Shown one piece after another: positions 60,542 through 64,000 of a stretch of 64,000 nucleotides of DNA. The DNA is taken from assembly GCF_001465795.2 (NCBI RefSeq), contig NZ_CP013659.2, positions 1,506,501 to 1,570,500 of the forward strand. The letters are read 5' to 3'. The position numbers and the translations under genes were made by a program. This DNA comes from Planococcus rifietoensis (GTDB taxonomy: Bacteria > Bacillota > Bacilli > Bacillales_A > Planococcaceae). The stretch's first letter is position 1; the number at the start of each line of letters is the position of its first letter. Below the pieces are notes generated by a model. It had not been told where the DNA came from. It ran no database searches and was given only the letters and a program-made list of their open reading frames with translations.

Positions 60542-62812
60542 TCACCCCTCTTTCTCCAATTCCACGAGCAATTCGATGACGCGCCCTTTCATATCCATCG
60601 CTGCATCCTGAGCGCCGATGCACGACGGACAACCGTCGAAGCATGGGCATTCCGTGACGTGCTGGCGCGCTTTTTCAAGCAGCGGCTGCCATAACTCATA
60701 GATGCGCTCGCTGATGCCGATGCCGCCTGGGTAGGAATCGTGAATGAAAAATGACGGCTGATCGTTATGCGGCGATTTCACTTGAGGCACGACATGGACG
60801 TCCCTCCGGTCACATTGCACGAATATTGGGATAAAGCTTTCGATTGCATAAGCCGCGCCGGTCATCATATCCGACAAATCCGAATCGCTGAAATCCGCAG
60901 GCTTGTCGAAGCTGAGCCAAGTCGATGAAGTATGCAATTCTTCTGCTGGGAGTGAAATTGGCCCAGAGCCGATATTGTCATGCGTATCGAAACGGATTTT
61001 CTTGAAAATTGTCGGCATGGCCAGAACCGCCACATCGCCGTAATACACATTGGATTGATGCAGTTTCCGGTGCTTGTCTTCGCTGATCACTTTTAATTCA
61101 ATCGCGAGATTCGCGTCGGTGAAATAATCGACATCCACTTCGCGCACATACGCTTTTTTTTCTTCCCAGTCCAAAATCTCCACTTGGAACTGAGTGCCTT
61201 GGTGAAGGTAGATCGCTTCTTCGTGCAAAAGTGTCATGGCGCTGAAGCGGTCCATCTCGCCGATGACTTTCGTATCGGCCGGAACCGATTGATCGACGAT
61301 GACGACGTTTTCCTGTGTCGCCGAGCGCAAGGAAATATCGTGCGCCGGGAAACGGTCGCTCATCCAATGCCAACGGTCTGATGTCCGGACGAGAACCCCT
61401 TCTTCCTGAAGATATTCAAGCAAGGCCTGGACATCAAATTCCCCGTACATATCATCTGTCGAAAACGGCAGTTCAAACGAGGCGCATTTCAAATGATCCA
61501 TCAAGATGATGATGTTCTCCGGATGGATGCGCGCTTCTTCCGGTGATTGGTCGAGAAGATATTCCGGATGGTTGATGATGTATTGATCGAGCGCTGTCGA
61601 CTGGGCAACATAGACGACGAGCGATTCGTCCTGGCGTCTGCCTGCACGGCCTGCCTGCTGCCATGCGCTCGCGATATTGCCTGGATAGCCGGTCATGATG
61701 CACGCCTGCAATTGGCCGATGTCGACACCGAGTTCGAGTGCATTAGTCGATACAACACATTGGATGGAACCGTCGCGCAAGCCTTTTTCGATGGCGCGCC
61801 GCTCCGAAGGCAAATAACCGCCGCGGTAGCCTTTAATCGATTCGTCCTGCAACTTATATTTCGTAATTTCGTTTAAATAAGTTACCAGCATTTCCACGCG
61901 CACGCGGCTTTTGGCAAAAACGATCGTTTGGACACCTTGCTTGACAAGATATGTCGCCAAATCACGCACTTCGAGCACCGCACTGCGCCGGACGCCGAAT
62001 GTCGGGTGGACGATCGGCGGATTATAAAACAGGATATGCTTTTTGCCCGCTGGCGCGCCATTCTGGTCGATCAATTCATGATCGGTATTGGTCAAACTTT
62101 CAGCCAGCTGCTTCGGATTGGCGATGGTCGCCGACGTACAGATAAAGACCGGATCGCTGCCGTAAAAGTTGCAGATGCGTTTCAAGCGGCGGATGACATG
62201 CGCCACATGGGTGCCGAACACTCCTTTATAGGTATGGAGCTCATCGATCACTATATAATGAAGGTTCTCGAAAAGAGACACCCATTTCGTGTGATGCGGC
62301 AAAATGCCGGAATGGAGCATATCAGGATTAGTCATGACGATTTGTCCGGCTTTCCTTACCTTGGTGCGGATCGACGGGGACGTGTCGCCGTCATAGGTAT
62401 AAGACAGGATCGACTGCTCGGTCTTTTCGATTAAATCGTGCAAATCACTTTTTTGGTCTTGCGCCAAAGCCTTTGTCGGAAACAAGTACAAGGCGCGTGC
62501 ATTCGGGTCATTCAATATTTTGTGCAGCACCGGCAAATGATAGCAATACGATTTGCCGGATGCGGTCGGCGTTACGGCTGTAAATGAATTGCCCGCTTGC
62601 GCCAAGTCGAACGCCTGCCGCTGATGGGTATACAATTGTTCGATGCCTTTCTTGCGCAATGCCTGTTTCAGGCTATCGTGCATCGCTTCCGGAAAATCGG
62701 CATAGCTTGCCGGTTTTTCAGCTTTCGTGTGCCAGTGGTAAATGCGCTCCATCATCTCCGGCTCCACTTTCCACTCTTTAAGGATTTCCGGTATCGTCTT
62801 TTTGATTCTCAT
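60542..62812 (-). CDS. mrfA: DEAD/DEAH-box helicase, mitomycin repair factor MrfA (YprA)
   Basis: 756 residues. Superfamily 2 helicase: Walker A TPTASGKSYC (81-90), DELH box (VIDELHTYKG, about 190), motif III STSATI-like CTSATIANP, helicase C-domain with VVSTNALELGVDIG and QQAGRAGRR. A C-terminal DUF1998 domain holds four cysteines (ECPCFDGCPSCIG), the metal site needed for MrfA function in B. subtilis. Pairs with mrfB downstream (4 bp gap) and overlaps yppE upstream by four bases. Confidence 0.95.
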   Translation of the reverse strand: MRIKKTIPEILKEWKVEPEMMERIYHWHTKAEKPASYADFPEAMHDSLKQALRKKGIEQLYTHQRQAFDLAQAGNSFTAVTPTASGKSYCYHLPVLHKILNDPNARALYLFPTKALAQDQKSDLHDLIEKTEQSILSYTYDGDTSPSIRTKVRKAGQIVMTNPDMLHSGILPHHTKWVSLFENLHYIVIDELHTYKGVFGTHVAHVIRRLKRICNFYGSDPVFICTSATIANPKQLAESLTNTDHELIDQNGAPAGKKHILFYNPPIVHPTFGVRRSAVLEVRDLATYLVKQGVQTIVFAKSRVRVEMLVTYLNEITKYKLQDESIKGYRGGYLPSERRAIEKGLRDGSIQCVVSTNALELGVDIGQLQACIMTGYPGNIASAWQQAGRAGRRQDESLVVYVAQSTALDQYIINHPEYLLDQSPEEARIHPENIIILMDHLKCASFELPFSTDDMYGEFDVQALLEYLQEEGVLVRTSDRWHWMSDRFPAHDISLRSATQENVVIVDQSVPADTKVIGEMDRFSAMTLLHEEAIYLHQGTQFQVEILDWEEKKAYVREVDVDYFTDANLAIELKVISEDKHRKLHQSNVYYGDVAVLAMPTIFKKIRFDTHDNIGSGPISLPAEELHTSSTWLSFDKPADFSDSDLSDMMTGAAYAIESFIPIFVQCDRRDVHVVPQVKSPHNDQPSFFIHDSYPGGIGISERIYELWQPLLEKARQHVTECPCFDGCPSCIGAQDAAMDMKGRVIELLVELEKEG

Positions 62813-63177
62813 TGTTTCTCATCGCCCTTTTCATCTATCGCTGTAAGCAAGGTCTGTATCGTGTACTGAGCCGCTTGGATCGTTTGGACAAAACGTTTTT
62901 TGCTTGTATCTTTATAGAAACTTTGGACGAATACTTGCCCCATGCCTTCTGCCGCATTGTCGATTTGCAGCTTGTGGACGTATTTCGGCCGTTCGTTCCG
63001 GATAAACATAAGCGAAGCATCTTTCCATTCATCTATGGCAGCATGCCATTTGTCGGCATACGGTTTTACATCTTGAAAAAAATCAGGATCTGCATCCAGT
63101 TCACGCATTTTCTTAAAGCGCGCGAGACACATATCGCATTCGTGGTAAAGATCGGTTGATAATTGCTTGAGGTCCAT
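62809..63177 (-). CDS. yppE: YppE family protein (DUF1798)
   Basis: 122 residues, helical, cytosolic. Matches the YppE pattern: short N-terminal helix pair with YHECDMCLARFKKMRE, central YADKWHAAIDEWKD and a C-terminal QSFYKDTSKKRFVQTIQAAQYTI. Function unknown. The stop overlaps the mrfA start (ATGA), so it is first in a yppE-mrfA-mrfB unit. It is transcribed away from recU. Confidence 0.9.
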   Translation of the reverse strand: MDLKQLSTDLYHECDMCLARFKKMRELDADPDFFQDVKPYADKWHAAIDEWKDASLMFIRNERPKYVHKLQIDNAAEGMGQVFVQSFYKDTSKKRFVQTIQAAQYTIQTLLTAIDEKGDEKQ

Positions 63178-63367
63178 TTTTTTCCCCCTCCATAGCCATT
63201 AGTTTATCACAATCCGGCAAGCCATATACAGTTTGCCGAACAAGCATTCTTTTCAGTTGGAGATGGCTCAAAAATCCGCTATTATTAGGAATAAAGTTCG
63301 GAAACCTTTCATCATATTTGTCGTCTATGTGCGTGTGATATGATAAAGTAAGCGAGGTGTATCACAA

Positions 63368-63970
63368 ATGGCGATCAATTACCCAAACGGAAAGAAATTT
63401 TCTCCACCGAAGGATCAACCGGTGCAGAAAAAGAAAAAAGATGTTTCATTCAGCAATCGCGGGAAAACCCTGGAAGATGAACTGAACGAAACGAATAGTT
63501 TTTATTTGCAGCGCGGGCTCGCCGTCATCCATAAAAAGCCCGTGCCGGTGCAAATCGTGCGTGTCGAATACCCGTCACGAAGCGCCGCGGTCATCCGGGA
63601 AGCTTATTTCCAAGCGCCCTCGACGACCGATTATAACGGCATCTGGCAAGGCCGCTACGTCGATTTCGAAGCGAAAGAAACCGAGATTCGGACCTCCTTT
63701 CCGCTAAAGAACATCCACGAACACCAAGTGCATCATATGGCAGACATCATCCGCCACGGGGGCCTGGCCTTTTTGATTATCCGATTCTCTTCCCTCGACC
63801 GCTATTTCGTCTTGCCATTCGAAATACTGGAAACCTATTGGAAGCGAATGGCCGCCGGCGGCAGAAAATCGATGACTTTGGCAGAAGTGGAAGAAGCTTC
63901 GGTTGAAGTAAAGCCAGGCGCATTTCCGAGAATCGATTATTTATCCGTGCTCCATCAGCTAATGAAATAG
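63368..63970 (+). CDS. recU: Holliday junction resolvase RecU
   Basis: 200 residues. A nuclease resolving recombination intermediates and segregating chromosomes. Seen: NRGKTLEDELNETNSFYLQRGLAVIHKKP (strand-exchange stalk and first acidic residue), GIWQGRYVDFEAKETE with the D-E-K catalytic set, and HQVHHMADIIRHGGLAFLIIRF. GAGGTGTATCAC precedes the ATG. In B. subtilis recU is followed by ponA, and a GTG with a ribosome binding site appears right after it here. Confidence 0.96.
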   Translation: MAINYPNGKKFSPPKDQPVQKKKKDVSFSNRGKTLEDELNETNSFYLQRGLAVIHKKPVPVQIVRVEYPSRSAAVIREAYFQAPSTTDYNGIWQGRYVDFEAKETEIRTSFPLKNIHEHQVHHMADIIRHGGLAFLIIRFSSLDRYFVLPFEILETYWKRMAAGGRKSMTLAEVEEASVEVKPGAFPRIDYLSVLHQLMK

Positions 63971-63997
63971 CATATACATGAAAGTGAGGAAGCGCTA

Positions 63998-64000
63998 GTG
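63998..64000 (+). CDS. probable start codon of ponA (gene lies outside)
   Basis: GTG at the last three bases, with GAGGAAGC nine bases upstream and 27 bp after the recU stop. In B. subtilis the recU-ponA operon has this spacing. No codon beyond the start is visible, so the identity rests only on gene order. Confidence 0.35.

Noticed and set aside
1..64000. CRISPR arrays and tRNA genes
   Set aside because: No regularly spaced direct repeats and no cloverleaf with the TTCRANTC loop were noticed.

Overview
The window reads as chromosome of a Gram-positive Bacillales bacterium, most likely a Planococcaceae member (Planococcus/Planomicrobium-like). This is inferred from protein similarity I can recognise and from gene order that follows Bacillus subtilis closely: yojN/odhAB; msrB-msrA-ypmS-ypmR-degV; plsC-dfrA-thyA-ypjP; ypiP-brxA; ypgQ-ypgR; ypdP-ypdQ; ypwA-ypvA-ypsC-rnpB-gpsB-mrfB-mrfA-yppE-recU. 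Shine-Dalgarno sequences are strong (AGGAGG type) and TTG or GTG starts are common. Most genes lie on the minus strand.

Layout. 1-5.8 kb: a cut-off MoxR-type ATPase (YojN), a small conserved protein, a DedA membrane protein and the 2-oxoglutarate dehydrogenase genes odhA-odhB, with a candidate promoter and CcpA (cre) site. 5.8-9.5 kb: a murG-type glycosyltransferase, dapF and a PAS-GGDEF diguanylate cyclase in one run. 9.6-11.9 kb: a MATE transporter, a decayed insertion-sequence end and an alpha/beta hydrolase. 11.9-23.6 kb: housekeeping and repair genes (a COG0523 GTPase, CtpB protease, DeoD, YozE, MsrB/MsrA, YpmS, YpmR, DegV, PlsC, DfrA, ThyA, YpjP, a methyltransferase and a bacilliredoxin), plus a tiny 25-residue membrane peptide flanked by twin terminators and a perfect palindrome.

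23.7-31.9 kb is an AT-rich accessory island. It holds a two-gene cassette (338-aa cytosolic protein overlapping a four-helix membrane protein) that recalls RexA/RexB-like abortive infection modules, a decayed IS3-family element, a degraded prophage end (tail fragments, two small tail-end genes, a broken holin) with two intact cargo genes inside it, and several small intact genes with strong ribosome binding sites.

31.9-46.8 kb returns to ordinary sequence: a glyoxalase-fold protein, a potassium channel, CvfC/YpgR, an ABC-F protein, YpgQ, a cold-shock protein, a queuosine-precursor transporter whose leader looks like a preQ1-I riboswitch, an RNase H-like protein, small membrane proteins, a secreted sugar-dehydrogenase-like lipoprotein, a peptidase S66, two SDR-type proteins and an amidohydrolase. 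46.8-64 kb: a CorC/MpfA-type membrane protein, a rhodanese, a double-dynamin DynA, an SDR, carboxypeptidase YpwA, the DinG-like helicase YpvA, the rRNA methyltransferase YpsC, RNase P RNA, GpsB, the MrfA/MrfB DNA repair pair, YppE and RecU. A GTG at the right edge probably starts ponA.
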